In this document: piece by piece, positions 20,874 to 29,751 of the stretch
Layout of the letters: every line of letters begins with the position of its first letter
How positions within the stretch are numbered: position 1 is the stretch's first letter
DNA from: Aequitasia blattaphilus
Lineage (GTDB): Bacteria; Bacillota; Clostridia; Lachnospirales; Lachnospiraceae
NCBI RefSeq assembly: GCF_024721305.1
Contig: NZ_JAMXOD010000018.1
Coordinates: 1-52,290 of the forward strand
Direction: 5' to 3'
DNA: 52,290 nt
The notes under the pieces: model-generated
Database searches by the model: none
The model's input: the letters and a program-made list of their open reading frames with translations, nothing else
What the model was told of the DNA's origin: nothing
Program-made: the position numbers and the translations under genes

Positions 20874-21638
20874 ATGGGAAAAGTAATGGCTATTGCCAAT
20901 CAAAAAGGTGGAGTTGGGAAGACAACTACAGCAATTAATCTTGCCTCGTGTCTTGCTGAAAGAGGTAAAAAGGTACTTGCATTAGATATGGATCCACAAG
21001 GAAACATGTCTAGTGGTTTAGGAATTGATAAAAATAATATAGAATATACGATGTATGATTTAATTGTTGGAGAAAGCAATTTAGAAAACACATTAATAAA
21101 GGAAGCACTTGATTATTTAGATGTTTTGCCTTCAAATGTTAACTTGTCAGCAGCAGAAGTTGAGTTAATTGGTATGGAGGATAAGGAATTTATAGTAAAA
21201 GAAATCATAAAGGAAATAAGAGATGATTATGATTATATAATCATTGATTGTCCTCCTTCACTTAGCATGCTTACAGTTAATGCGATGACAACAGCAGATT
21301 CAGTAATTATTCCGATACAATGTGAATATTATGCTTTAGAAGGCTTAAGTCAGTTAATGCAAACAGTTGAATTAGTGACAAATCGCTTAAATCCGGACTT
21401 GAAAATAGAAGGCATTCTTTTTACAATGTATGATTCCAGAACGAATCTATCTATGCAGGTTGTTGAAAATGTAAAGGAAAATATAGAGCAGCCAATTTAT
21501 GAAACTATTATTCCAAGGAATATTCGTCTGGCTGAAGCTCCGAGCTATGGATTGCCAATTAATTTGTATGATGAAAAATCAGCAGGGGCATTAAGTTATA
21601 CAAAATTAGCAGAAGAAGTGATAGGAAGAGGTAAGTAG
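20874..21638 (+). CDS. parA: Chromosome-partitioning ATPase ParA/Soj
   Basis: A 254-residue ATPase of the MinD/ParA group that acts with ParB-parS in origin segregation and initiation control. The deviant Walker A is KGGVGKTT at 11-18, the switch I-like region is DMDPQGNMSSGLG and Walker B is IIIDCPPSLSML. I use ATG 20874, preceded by GGAAAGGTGAG. The frame is open back to 20832 but that would add 14 residues not seen in the family. Confidence 0.96.
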   Translation: MGKVMAIANQKGGVGKTTTAINLASCLAERGKKVLALDMDPQGNMSSGLGIDKNNIEYTMYDLIVGESNLENTLIKEALDYLDVLPSNVNLSAAEVELIGMEDKEFIVKEIIKEIRDDYDYIIIDCPPSLSMLTVNAMTTADSVIIPIQCEYYALEGLSQLMQTVELVTNRLNPDLKIEGILFTMYDSRTNLSMQVVENVKENIEQPIYETIIPRNIRLAEAPSYGLPINLYDEKSAGALSYTKLAEEVIGRGK

Positions 21639-21647
21639 GAGGTAATT

Positions 21648-22544
21648 ATGGCAGTTAAGAGAAAAGGCCTAGGAAAAGGACTAGATAGTTTAATACCGGA
21701 TAAAAATGTTTCTCCATCAACTAAAACAAAGGTAGAAGATGACACGAATTTAAAAGTAGTGCTACTGAACATAAATGATGTAGAACCAAATAAGGTACAA
21801 CCAAGAAAGCATTTCAATGAAGACAGTATTATTGAATTAGCAGATTCAATCAAGCAAAAAGGTGTAATATCTCCAATTTTGGTTAATAAGAAAGATGATT
21901 ATTATCAGATTATCTCAGGAGAAAGAAGATGGAGAGCATCAAAACATTTGGGATTGAAAGAAATTCCAGCCTTTATTAAGGATTATTCTGATTTAGAAAC
22001 TCTTGAGGTAGCTATAATAGAGAATGTACAGAGAGAGGATTTAAATCCTATTGAGGAAGCTAAAGCATATAAGCAGCTTTTAGAAGAACATAGTCTAAAA
22101 CAAGATGAAATAGCAGAAAAGGTATCAAAAAGCAGAACAGCAATAACGAACACCATGAGATTACTTAAATTGGATGATCGTGTACAAGATATGATTATTG
22201 ATGATATGATATCTACAGGACATGCAAGAGCACTTTTAGCAATAGACGATAAAGAACAGCAATATACTTTAGCAACAAGAATATTTGATGAGAAATTAAG
22301 TGTTCGTGATATCGAAAAAATTGTTAAGAGTATGAAGAATCCCAAGAAAGAAAAACAAAAGAAAAAGCTTGAAAATGCCTTTATTTTTACTGATTTAGAA
22401 GAAAAAATGCAGCAAGCAATTGGTACTAGAGTTAAAATTGCAGCGAAAGATAACGGTAAAGGTAAAATTGAAATCGAATATTATTCAAATGAGGAACTAG
22501 AACACTTGTTCGAAATGATAACAAGCATACAAAAAGGAGAGTAA
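21648..22544 (+). CDS. parB: Chromosome-partitioning protein ParB/Spo0J
   Basis: A 298-residue CTPase clamp that loads at parS. The N-terminal region starts MAVKRKGLGKGLDSL, a segment that stimulates ParA. The CTP-binding motif is GERRWRASKHLG, and the central helix-turn-helix includes EIAEKVSKSRTAITNTMRLL. The C-terminal dimerisation region is Lys-rich. It lies 9 bases after parA and its binding sites are just upstream of the operon. Confidence 0.96.
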   Translation: MAVKRKGLGKGLDSLIPDKNVSPSTKTKVEDDTNLKVVLLNINDVEPNKVQPRKHFNEDSIIELADSIKQKGVISPILVNKKDDYYQIISGERRWRASKHLGLKEIPAFIKDYSDLETLEVAIIENVQREDLNPIEEAKAYKQLLEEHSLKQDEIAEKVSKSRTAITNTMRLLKLDDRVQDMIIDDMISTGHARALLAIDDKEQQYTLATRIFDEKLSVRDIEKIVKSMKNPKKEKQKKKLENAFIFTDLEEKMQQAIGTRVKIAAKDNGKGKIEIEYYSNEELEHLFEMITSIQKGE

Positions 22545-22550
22545 TATAGA

Positions 22551-23090
22551 ATGGAAAGTAAGATATTAAAGGGGATTGGGATCGATCCTGGAATATTTAT
22601 TATAATCTTATTTATAGCAGTTATTATACTTGCAGCACTACTTTTTAAGATTAATATGAATTATGTAAGACTGAAAAATAGTTATGGAACTTTTATGAAG
22701 GGTAGAGATGCAAAGTCTTTAGAGGAAGCTTTTCGTGAAAGATTTTCGGAAATGGATTCCATTGTAAAAGTGGTAAAACAAAATCGTATAGATCTTCGTA
22801 TTTTAATGAAAAAGAACGCAAATAATTATCAGAAGCTTGGTATTATTAAATATGATGCTTTTAATGAAATGGGTGGAAAATTAAGTTTTGCTCTTGCTAT
22901 GTTAGATGAAAAGAACAATGGATGGATTATTAATGCAATGCATAGCAGAGAAGGTTGTTATACATATATTAAAGAAATTGTAAAGGGACGAAGTTATGTA
23001 GAGCTTGCCGAAGAAGAGGCAGAAGCATTGGATAAAGCAATCTATAATGAAAATTTTGAGTTAAATGAAAAGGAAAAAGAAGAGGAGTAA
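22551..23090 (+). CDS. DUF4446 family membrane protein
   Basis: A 179-residue protein with one N-terminal membrane helix (about residues 14-35, FIIILFIAVIILAALLF) followed by a cytosolic domain rich in charge. The segment SREGCYTYIKEIVKGRSYVELAEEE is the recognisable family core. Function is unknown. In Clostridia it often sits beside parB near the origin, as here. It is 6 bases after parB and 8 before serS. Confidence 0.85.
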   Translation: MESKILKGIGIDPGIFIIILFIAVIILAALLFKINMNYVRLKNSYGTFMKGRDAKSLEEAFRERFSEMDSIVKVVKQNRIDLRILMKKNANNYQKLGIIKYDAFNEMGGKLSFALAMLDEKNNGWIINAMHSREGCYTYIKEIVKGRSYVELAEEEAEALDKAIYNENFELNEKEKEEE

Positions 23091-23098
23091 GTGAAATT

Positions 23099-24382
23099 AT
23101 GTTAGATATAAAATTTGTAAGATCAAACCCTGATGAAGTAAGAGAAAATATTAAGAAAAAATTTCAAGACAGTAAATTACCATTGGTGGATGAAGTAATT
23201 GAATTGGATTTAAGAAATAGAGAAATCAAGCAGGAAGTAGAAGCTTTAAGGGCTGAAAAAAATAAAATATCTAAGGAAATTGGCGCTCTTATGGCACAAG
23301 GAAAGAAAGATGAAGCAGAGGAAGTAAAAAAAGAAGTTGCAAAAAACGCTGCTTCAATTGAAAGTCTAAGTGTAGAGGAAAAAGAAGTCGAAGAAAATAT
23401 TAAAAAGATTATGATGACAATTCCTCAGATGATTGACGCATCTGTACCAGTGGGTAAAGATGATTCTGAAAATGTTGAAATCGAGAGATTTGGTGATCCA
23501 GTTGTTCCAGATTTCGAAATTCCTTATCACACTGATATTATGAAATCCTTCAAGGGGATTGATTTGGAAAGTGCTGGTAAGGTTGCAGGAAATGGATTTT
23601 ATTACTTAATGGGAGATATTGCAAGACTTCATTCGGGCGTAATTTCATATGCCAGAGATTTTATGATTAATCGTGGATTTACATACTGCATCCCCCCTTA
23701 TATGATTCGTAGTGAGGTAGTAACAGGAGTTATGAGCTTTGCAGAAATGGATGCAATGATGTATAAGATAGAGGGAGAGGATCTTTATCTGATTGGTACC
23801 AGTGAACATTCAATGATTGGAAAGTTTATTAATTCTATGACAGATGAAGCAGATTTACCACAGACTTTAACCAGCTATTCTCCTTGCTTTAGAAAAGAAA
23901 AGGGAGCACACGGTATTGAAGAAAGAGGAGTATATCGTATTCACCAGTTTGAAAAGCAAGAAATGATTGTTGTATGTAAGCCGGAAGAAAGTATGAAATG
24001 GTATGATGTATTGTGGAAAAACACAGTAGATTTGTTTAGAACTTTGGATATTCCAGTTCGTACATTAGAATGCTGTTCAGGAGATTTGGCAGATTTGAAA
24101 GTAAAATCTGTAGATGTTGAGGCATGGTCACCTAGACAACAAAAGTATTTTGAGGTTGGAAGCTGTTCTAACTTAGGAGATGCTCAGGCAAGAAGACTTG
24201 GAATTCGTGTAAAAGGTGAGAAAGAGAAATATTTTGCTCATACATTAAATAATACAGTAGTGGCACCTCCAAGAATGCTCATTGCATTTTTGGAAAACAA
24301 TTTAAAAGAAGACGGAAGTGTGAGTATTCCAAAAGCATTACAACCATATATGGGTGGTATGGAAGAAATACAACCGAAATAA
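23099..24382 (+). CDS. serS: Serine--tRNA ligase
   Basis: A 427-residue class II aminoacyl-tRNA synthetase. The N-terminal long coiled-coil arm (about 30-105, Lys/Glu-rich) contacts the long variable arm of tRNA-Ser. Motif 2 is FRKEKGAHGIEERGVYRIHQFEK and motif 3 is NTVVAPPRMLIAFLE. The substrate pocket includes LIGTSEHSMIG. There is no T-box leader, as it is read with the par genes. Confidence 0.97.
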   Translation: MLDIKFVRSNPDEVRENIKKKFQDSKLPLVDEVIELDLRNREIKQEVEALRAEKNKISKEIGALMAQGKKDEAEEVKKEVAKNAASIESLSVEEKEVEENIKKIMMTIPQMIDASVPVGKDDSENVEIERFGDPVVPDFEIPYHTDIMKSFKGIDLESAGKVAGNGFYYLMGDIARLHSGVISYARDFMINRGFTYCIPPYMIRSEVVTGVMSFAEMDAMMYKIEGEDLYLIGTSEHSMIGKFINSMTDEADLPQTLTSYSPCFRKEKGAHGIEERGVYRIHQFEKQEMIVVCKPEESMKWYDVLWKNTVDLFRTLDIPVRTLECCSGDLADLKVKSVDVEAWSPRQQKYFEVGSCSNLGDAQARRLGIRVKGEKEKYFAHTLNNTVVAPPRMLIAFLENNLKEDGSVSIPKALQPYMGGMEEIQPK

Positions 24383-24393
24383 GAGATTATAAA

Positions 24394-25272
24394 ATGCATA
24401 AATATTTTAAAGCAATTGGGTTTGAGGATGTCAAATCCAAGCAAGAAGAAGATATAATAATTGAAGATGTAAAATATGATTATACTCATCATGAATTGGT
24501 GGGGATTGATGAAGTATGGGATTTCTGTGAGTTTCAAAAAGAGTATGGCCCTGGAATCGGTGTCTCTGTTTGTGGTTACATGAATGAGTCTGAGTACTTC
24601 GAAAAGGAATATGAATATCCTTTTTTTCTGGGAACAGGTATTACCTCATATTCTGAGGTTCTGGTAGAAAAAAGGATTGATCGAAACGATTATGTTGGAA
24701 TCTGTGAAGATTTAAATGTGGGGGTAAGCCTTGTTTTTAAACTCCAGAATACATTAGAGTTATTAAGAGAAAAGCAGAAGAAAAAACAGGAAGTGAAATA
24801 CCGTTCGGTAACTCTTTCCGGACTCTGTAATGCAGGAACGATTCTTTTTCCAATTATGAAAAGCGAAGCACAGAAAAAGCAGATTAATGAAGAAAAAAAG
24901 AATCGTATGATGCTTATAAATGAAGCGAAAAGTGGAGACCAAAGAGCAATTGAAAGCCTGACGTTGGATGATATTGATACGTATTCCCAGGTATCAAGAC
25001 GAATCATACATGAGGATGTTTTTAGTATCGTAGATAGTTATATTATGCCTTTTGGAATTGAAAGTGATATTTATTCAATACTAGGGGAAATAAAGCAACT
25101 GACAAAGGTGGAGAACGAATTGTCAAAAGAGGAGATTTATCTTTTAAGCCTGGAAGTAAATGATCTGAAATTTGATGTTTGTGTTCCTGTTTCTTCTATT
25201 ATTGGAGAACCAGAGGTTGGAAGACGTTTTAAGGGAAATGTTTGGCTGCAAGGGTATATACATTTCCGTTAA
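24394..25272 (+). CDS. DUF3881-like protein of unknown function
   Basis: A 292-residue soluble protein that begins MHKYFKAIGFEDVKS and has a central conserved-looking GPGIGVSVCGYMNESEYF. A Lys/Gln/Glu-rich helix lies near 128-175. I recognise it as resembling the DUF3881 family of Lachnospiraceae, from memory only. No catalytic motif stands out. It begins 11 bases after serS with no terminator between, so it is the last gene of that operon. Confidence 0.65.
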   Translation: MHKYFKAIGFEDVKSKQEEDIIIEDVKYDYTHHELVGIDEVWDFCEFQKEYGPGIGVSVCGYMNESEYFEKEYEYPFFLGTGITSYSEVLVEKRIDRNDYVGICEDLNVGVSLVFKLQNTLELLREKQKKKQEVKYRSVTLSGLCNAGTILFPIMKSEAQKKQINEEKKNRMMLINEAKSGDQRAIESLTLDDIDTYSQVSRRIIHEDVFSIVDSYIMPFGIESDIYSILGEIKQLTKVENELSKEEIYLLSLEVNDLKFDVCVPVSSIIGEPEVGRRFKGNVWLQGYIHFR

Positions 25273-25284
25273 AATCTAGTCATC

Positions 25285-25313
25285 TTTACAAAATCATAAT
25301 AATAAAGTATAAT
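25285..25313 (+). promoter_or_regulatory. Promoter of the original tRNA-Arg(CCU) locus
   Basis: TTTACA (25285-25290), a 17-base spacer and a perfect TATAAT (25308-25313) precede the truncated tRNA-Arg half. A hairpin (about 25317-25348, 11 bp with two wobble pairs) lies between promoter and tRNA. After integration this promoter would read through the half tRNA and arm into the complete tRNA-Arg at 25469, which has no clear promoter of its own. Confidence 0.7.
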
Positions 25314-25355
25314 AACTGCGGTCACCAAATTTATATAGGTGGTCGCAGAATATAG

Positions 25356-25394
25356 GTCTCTATAGTTAAACGGATATAATACGCCCCTCCTAAG
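25356..25394 (+). pseudogene. Truncated tRNA-Arg(CCU), 5' half (a)
   Basis: These 39 nt form the acceptor strand GTCTCTA, the D-arm and the anticodon stem-loop of a tRNA-Arg(CCU), ending exactly at cctcctaag. No matching 3' half follows. It is probably the original chromosomal tRNA gene, split at the anticodon loop by integration of a mobile element. Its lost 3' half is not in the window. Confidence 0.85.
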
Positions 25395-25508
25395 AAAGTG
25401 TTAAAACATAACCCTAGGGGAAAAAAGAAAGTGTTAGCAAGTAAAAATAAATATAGATTTTTTCAGATGTCGCTATAGCTCAGCTGGATAGAGCGACCGC
25501 CTCCTAAG
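25391..25508 (+). repeat. 118-bp direct repeat, copy 1
   Basis: This stretch is identical, base for base, to 36263-36380. It runs from taag in the first tRNA half, through the 74-bp arm, to the cctcctaag of the complete tRNA-Arg. The two copies bound a segment of 10.87 kb. The left boundary is the 4-base taag shared with the core, as expected for recombination within the anticodon loop. Confidence 0.95.
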
Positions 25509-25545
25509 CGGTAGGTCGGAGGTTCAAATCCTCTTAGCGACGCCA
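25469..25545 (+). tRNA. tRNA-Arg (anticodon CCU), complete copy (b)
   Basis: A 77-nt cloverleaf: acceptor GTCGCTA/TAGCGAC, D-stem GCTC/GAGC, anticodon stem ACCGC/GCGGT with loop CTCCTAA, T-arm GGAGG TTCAAAT CCTCT, discriminator G and an encoded CCA. It reads AGG codons. It replaces the split tRNA at 25356 and was probably brought in by the element. A strong terminator follows 7 bases later. Confidence 0.96.
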
Positions 25546-25552
25546 AAAACTC

Positions 25553-25590
25553 CGCCGAAAGTGTTGTAAAATCAACGTTTTCGGCGTTTT
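25553..25590 (+). terminator. Terminator of tRNA-Arg (b)
   Basis: Arms 25553-25566 and 25573-25586 form a 14-bp stem with two wobble pairs and a 6-base loop, followed by TTTT. Confidence 0.9.
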
Positions 25591-25686
25591 CTATTTTCAA
25601 AGACAAATTGCAATATATGGTGAGCATTGGGCGGTGAGGATGACCGGAAAGAAATAGAACTATTCATTGTAAGCAAGAATTAGCTT

Positions 25687-25776
25687 GCTAATGATTAGCA
25701 GGATTTTTCGGGTTTTTGCTAATGAAAATGGCTTTCCTGCTAATTTGCGAAAAAATGACGCTAAAAACCTTGCTAA
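25687..25776 (+). repeat. GCTAA motif array, copy A
   Basis: Five forward GCTAA motifs start at 25687, 25718, 25739, 25760 and 25772, spaced 31, 21, 21 and 12 bases, with one inverted TTAGC at 25695. A second array with the same spacing follows the other complete tRNA-Arg (36798-36887). Spacing near two helical turns suggests a protein-binding array such as recombinase or excisionase arm sites, or iterons. That role is inferred. Confidence 0.7.
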
Positions 25777-25845
25777 TTCAAAAGGCGATTGTTACGAGTT
25801 CAAAGAGCTATTTTGTAGGCTTAAATAGTCTTTGGATTTACACAT

Positions 25846-25874
25846 TTGAATATACTATGACCTATTTATATAAT
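25846..25874 (+). promoter_or_regulatory. Promoter of the broken 57-aa gene
   Basis: TTGAAT (25846-25851), a 17-base spacer and TATAAT (25869-25874) lie 25 bases upstream of the ATG at 25900. The intact homologue at 37009 has an equivalent promoter. Confidence 0.65.
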
Positions 25875-25899
25875 GAAGCCAAGAAAGGACGGTGCTGTT

Positions 25900-25998
25900 A
25901 TGAGAGAGAAGTTAAGTCACCTATATGTGGATAGCCACGAAAGAACAATCTTATTACATAGCCTTGTGGAGTTAAAGAATCAGCTTATCCAGCAAAGG
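25900..25998 (+). pseudogene. Truncated copy of the 57-aa element protein gene
   Basis: The first 32 codons (MREKLSHLYVDSHERTILLH and on to NQLIQQ) match the intact gene at 37009-37182. At about 25995, after CAGCAA, similarity stops and the sequence turns into the end of the PTS regulator gene on the other strand. This marks the left junction of the PTS island. Confidence 0.85.
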
Positions 25999-27933
25999 TT
26001 TCTTTTTATTAGGATTAAAGTTAGCACTTAACATGATTCTTCGTAGTAAGGAGTCTGCTTGTTTCACCACCTGTGTGTCAAAGTTGAGAGGGATGCTACA
26101 AATCACCCCATTGATAATCGTTTTTCCGTTGCACACAAATGGCTGCTTAAAGCGATAAACTTGGATGCTCCACTTGTTGTCAGGCGGAAGGAACGAACAG
26201 AACACAGGCATAATACTATCTGAAGAATTTGTATCTGCAGGATACACCGGAAGGTATTCATGGTACATCTCTAAAAGCCCTTTTTCATGGGGCGAACGAT
26301 CAGTTTTCGTTATCGCCCATTGGACAAATTCTTTGGAATTTTTGCACGGTAAATCAAGTTCTTCAACGTGTTGCACTTCACTTAACATTGTTTCTGTAGA
26401 AATATGAGGTAATATAACCTGATTTCGAATATCATAAAGCTCTTTCCAACTAAGAAAATATGAAAGTTCCATAACTGGAAGAATATCCTGCTTTGGAAGT
26501 AATTCAATCGGCTCCGAGGTGATAATACAATCATATTTACGCAGATCCATATGATTCAACTCATAAGGGGTACAATGATCAATACTGTCAATATAATTCT
26601 CGTGCTGAGACTTGATCTTATAACTGATCGAGCGGGCGTAATGAAGGTTGTGCGGACCAACACAAAGCATCCGCAATTTTTTTCGATTGCTGGGTATCAC
26701 CATCACCGTATTGTAAAACAACAGGGTGAAATTAATCAGCATATACTGATCTGCTGGATAACCAGAGATCTTTTCAAGCTCCATTAATGTTTCGCAAGCA
26801 AGCTGTCTTGAAGCGGGAATCAGTGTTGCATATTTATATGCGGACCCACCATACTCAAATTCTGTAATCTGTAATTCTTTGCGTATCAGAAATTGAAAAA
26901 TCAGCTTAGTAAGGCAATGGGAAAATTGAGAATCTCCGGAGAAAACAATGGATAATTGACTCCGGAAAAATGTTTGAAGCTGATCATGATAAGAAAGTGC
27001 CCTTTGGTATAGTTGTCCATAATCGGTAAGAAGATGGCTGGGTGTATGATAAAAATCTGCATTCGCCAGTATCATCATAGCAAAGAATAAAATCTCATCT
27101 CCCTTGACCACTTCCGGGATATGAGGGCATACCGTATTTAAAATCTGACTAGATGCATAGTAAGCAGGCGTCTTATGCAACTGTTTTCCCGAAGCCAAAG
27201 TCTCGTTTATGGATATATAATTTTTTTCCTCGATGCGCTGTTTCATAATAAAGGCTAAAATTGCAAGCCGTTCAAGTGCTTGCTCACTGCAGCGAAGATC
27301 CATCTTCGTAAAAGTCTGAACCATTAGGTGATAACAATTTTTTATCTCATCATGAGGAATACCATAACGCGTATACCCATCATCTAAAAAAACAATGGGA
27401 ACAATGGCATGGGAATAAGGCTTACAGAAATCCACCATACATTGTCGTATAGTAGATTCTTCACCTCGAATCATCATACCGTGATGTGGCTTCGTTTCAA
27501 GTTCCATGTTGTATCGTTTAATAATTTTCCGCACTTCTTTTAACTCTTGATTAATTGAACTTCTGGTAAGCCACAGTGCATTTGCAATTTCTTCCGATTT
27601 CACATAATCTCCGGATAACAGCAGAATTCGTATTACATCACCTGTTCGTTCGGAAAAATCATTTTCATGGTCAAAAGCATAACAATACCTAAGAATAAGC
27701 TGGCTTTTTATATAATGTAATTTATGCTCGTCTTCCCCAAAGCAAAAAAGTCCATTGCCTCTTCGATTTTCAAGCCTTAAATCAAATACCTTAATTTCTT
27801 TATTGATTGTTTCCATATCTGAAGTCAAAGTACGAGTGGATATGTTCACATTATAAGCAAGAGTTTCCGGAGCAATCCCCGGATTGCATACAATTTCTTT
27901 TAAAATAAGTGACTGGCGCTTGTTTAATATCAT
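25972..27933 (-). CDS. PTS-linked transcriptional regulator (BglG/Mga/LicR-like), chimeric C-terminus
   Basis: A 653-residue regulator with an N-terminal helix-turn-helix (about 1-60), a second DNA-binding domain of Mga type (about 75-150, including EEIANALWLTRSSINQEL), and a middle helical region that may hold PRD-like phosphorylation domains. A later segment (MLCVGPHNLHYARSISYKI) resembles an EIIB-like fold. Start is ATG 27933 after AAGGAG. The last residues, PLLDKLIL, are encoded by antisense sequence of the broken 57-aa gene, so the native end is lost or altered. It is divergent from the PTS operon and probably activates it in response to sugar flux. Confidence 0.75.
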   Translation of the reverse strand: MILNKRQSLILKEIVCNPGIAPETLAYNVNISTRTLTSDMETINKEIKVFDLRLENRRGNGLFCFGEDEHKLHYIKSQLILRYCYAFDHENDFSERTGDVIRILLLSGDYVKSEEIANALWLTRSSINQELKEVRKIIKRYNMELETKPHHGMMIRGEESTIRQCMVDFCKPYSHAIVPIVFLDDGYTRYGIPHDEIKNCYHLMVQTFTKMDLRCSEQALERLAILAFIMKQRIEEKNYISINETLASGKQLHKTPAYYASSQILNTVCPHIPEVVKGDEILFFAMMILANADFYHTPSHLLTDYGQLYQRALSYHDQLQTFFRSQLSIVFSGDSQFSHCLTKLIFQFLIRKELQITEFEYGGSAYKYATLIPASRQLACETLMELEKISGYPADQYMLINFTLLFYNTVMVIPSNRKKLRMLCVGPHNLHYARSISYKIKSQHENYIDSIDHCTPYELNHMDLRKYDCIITSEPIELLPKQDILPVMELSYFLSWKELYDIRNQVILPHISTETMLSEVQHVEELDLPCKNSKEFVQWAITKTDRSPHEKGLLEMYHEYLPVYPADTNSSDSIMPVFCSFLPPDNKWSIQVYRFKQPFVCNGKTIINGVICSIPLNFDTQVVKQADSLLRRIMLSANFNPNKKKPLLDKLIL

Positions 27934-28064
27934 TGTTATCTCCTTCCCTCTATAATATCTATTATACATGATTACCATATTCTTTCTATAAAAATATTGT
28001 TTCGTAGGAAATTCTTCGTTGAATCAATGAAAAAAGCAACGTGGAAAAAATTATTTTATGCATA

Positions 28065-28070
28065 TATACT
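28065..28070 (+). promoter_or_regulatory. Candidate -10 box of the PTS operon
   Basis: TATACT (28065-28070), preceded by ATA, lies 49 bases upstream of the EIIC start, with no good -35 box. That is consistent with a promoter that needs an activator such as the divergent regulator. The 185-bp gap 27934-28118 must hold both promoters. A site with the core AAGCGCTT (28082-28089) only weakly resembles a catabolite-repression element. Confidence 0.35.
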
Positions 28071-28118
28071 AAGACACAACACAAGCGCTTATGAAAAAAG
28101 AGAGTGAGGTAAAAATTT

Positions 28119-28898
28119 ATGTTACAAGCATTACTTATTGCGTTATGGGCGGGAATATGTTCCCTTGACGATGTTGGTCCCCAAATGATTCGTCGTCCTT
28201 TGCTTACCGGAACGGTAACAGGTCTTATTATGGGCGATTTGGCACAAGGATTAACTATTGGTGCAAGTCTTGAACTTATGTGGATGGGTATCGGAAATGT
28301 GGGGGCTTATTCCGCACCGGATCTGGTGACTGGAGCCATTATTGGAACAGCTCTAGGAATTTCATCAGGAGGCGGAGTGGCAACGGGAATCGCACTGGCT
28401 GTCCCGGTGGCTCTTTTAGCACAACAACTATTAGTTTTATGTCGCACATTAAATGTTGCCTTTGTACCTTGGGCACAGAAAACTGCCGATAAAGGTGATT
28501 TTGACGGAATTATGAAAATCATTCCTGTTTCGGCACTTATGTACTTTCTTGCTCGTGCGGTTCCTTGCTTTATCGCAGTGTACTTCGGAAGTGATTTAGT
28601 TTCTTCATTGGTAGATGCTATGCCCACAGCATTGATTGAAGGTCTGGGCGTTGCTTCTAAAATTGTTCCGGCAATTGGTATTGCTCTGCTTCTTATGATG
28701 ATGCTTAAGAATTGGGTAGGATGGGTATTTCTGCTTCTTGGATTCACCTTGTCAACCTACTTGGAATTATCCATTATGCCAATTGCAATTATTTCACTTG
28801 CGTTTGCGGTTCTTTATGTGATGGTTTGTGAAAAGAACGCACAACCCACGGTGGCCATTTCAGAACAATCAGATACAGAGGAGGAGTATGATCTATGA
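28119..28898 (+). CDS. PTS mannose/sorbose-family EIIC permease
   Basis: A 259-residue membrane component of a mannose-family sugar phosphotransferase system. The signature near the N-terminus is LWAGICSLDDVGPQMIRRPL, and GASLELMWMGIGNVGAYSAPD is the conserved family block. About seven membrane segments are predicted. It forms the sugar channel with EIID, whose gene overlaps by 4 bases. Sugar specificity cannot be read directly; the GH4 enzyme in the operon points to a disaccharide or glucoside. Confidence 0.93.
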   Translation: MLQALLIALWAGICSLDDVGPQMIRRPLLTGTVTGLIMGDLAQGLTIGASLELMWMGIGNVGAYSAPDLVTGAIIGTALGISSGGGVATGIALAVPVALLAQQLLVLCRTLNVAFVPWAQKTADKGDFDGIMKIIPVSALMYFLARAVPCFIAVYFGSDLVSSLVDAMPTALIEGLGVASKIVPAIGIALLLMMMLKNWVGWVFLLLGFTLSTYLELSIMPIAIISLAFAVLYVMVCEKNAQPTVAISEQSDTEEEYDL

Positions 28899-29737
28899 AT
28901 GAAGAGAGAACGATCGCCGTGGCAGATGCAAGCACGGAAATCACTAAAAAAGATTTAAACAAAATGTTTTGGAGGTTGCAGCTTATGCAACTTACTACTA
29001 ATTTTCAAAATATGGCGGGAACAGCGTTCTGTAATATGATTAGCCCCGTGCTTAAAAAACTGTACGCCAATGCCGATATAGAAGCGAAAAGCCGCGCAAT
29101 GAAGCGTCATCTTGAGTTTTTTGTTTGTCAGGTAAACTGTACTGGCCTAATTCTCGGGGTAACGGCGGCAATGGAGAAAAACACCCAGGAAGCTGATAAG
29201 GATAGCATTTCATCCATCAAAACCGGTCTTATGGGACCGCTTGCGGGAATTGGAGATAGTTTGGTTAAGTTCACCCTAGTTCCTATCTTTGGAAGTATCG
29301 GTGCCGCTCTTGCGCTAGAAGGAAATGTCATGGGCCCAATTCTGATGTTTCTTTTATACAATATTTTTAATGTGGGATCTAAGTACTTTCTTATTCACTG
29401 GGGTTACGAAATGGGAACCGGCCTGCTAGAAGGCGATAAGACGCAGGTATTAATCCGGAGAATATCTAATGCGGCAAGTGTGGTGGGCTTAATGGCAGTA
29501 GGAAGCTTGATAGCCACCTCCGTAAAACTGCAGATAGGAAGCACTATTAATGTTGGAGAACAGTCAATTGCTATACAGGAAATGCTTGATATGATTATGC
29601 CAAATCTGCTTCCTCTTCTCACAACAGTAGGAATTCTTGCCATTGTTAAAAAATTAAACGGAAAACATACAGCGCTATTGATATTAGCAACCTTTGCTGT
29701 TGCGATTGTGCTATATATGTTGGGAATCTTAGTATAA
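28895..29737 (+). CDS. PTS mannose-family EIID component
   Basis: A 280-residue membrane component unique to mannose-family PTS. The signature regions are FQNMAGTAFCNMISPVLKKLY, FFVCQVNCTGLILGVTAAME and KTGLMGPLAGIGDSL, with hydrophobic helices in the C-terminal third. It overlaps EIIC by 4 bases (ATGA) and works with it as the translocator. Confidence 0.93.
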   Translation: MNEERTIAVADASTEITKKDLNKMFWRLQLMQLTTNFQNMAGTAFCNMISPVLKKLYANADIEAKSRAMKRHLEFFVCQVNCTGLILGVTAAMEKNTQEADKDSISSIKTGLMGPLAGIGDSLVKFTLVPIFGSIGAALALEGNVMGPILMFLLYNIFNVGSKYFLIHWGYEMGTGLLEGDKTQVLIRRISNAASVVGLMAVGSLIATSVKLQIGSTINVGEQSIAIQEMLDMIMPNLLPLLTTVGILAIVKKLNGKHTALLILATFAVAIVLYMLGILV

Positions 29738-29751
29738 AGGAGAAATCGTAT

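Noticed and set aside
22551-23110. T-box riboswitch for serS
   Set aside because: serS follows the DUF4446 gene by 8 bases, leaving no room for a leader.
24690-25007. Long antisense ORFs inside core genes
   Set aside because: They lie opposite well-supported genes, lack ribosome-binding sites and show low-complexity Ser/Phe/Leu composition typical of shadow frames.
25317-25348. Terminator of the serS operon
   Set aside because: The hairpin lacks a T-run and lies after the TATAAT of the tRNA promoter, so it would block the tRNA. A leader structure is more likely.
25687-25776. CRISPR-like array
   Set aside because: The repeat is only about 5-8 bases, spacing is unequal, there are no spacers of constant size and no cas genes.
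28030-28070. Sigma-54 promoter for the mannose-family PTS
   Set aside because: The nearest TGG and GC pair is 15 bases apart instead of 10, and the regulator lacks a visible sigma-54 activation domain.
28078-28095. Possible catabolite-repression (cre) site before the PTS operon
   Set aside because: Only the central AAGCGCTT fits; the outer bases disagree with the cre consensus at about four positions.
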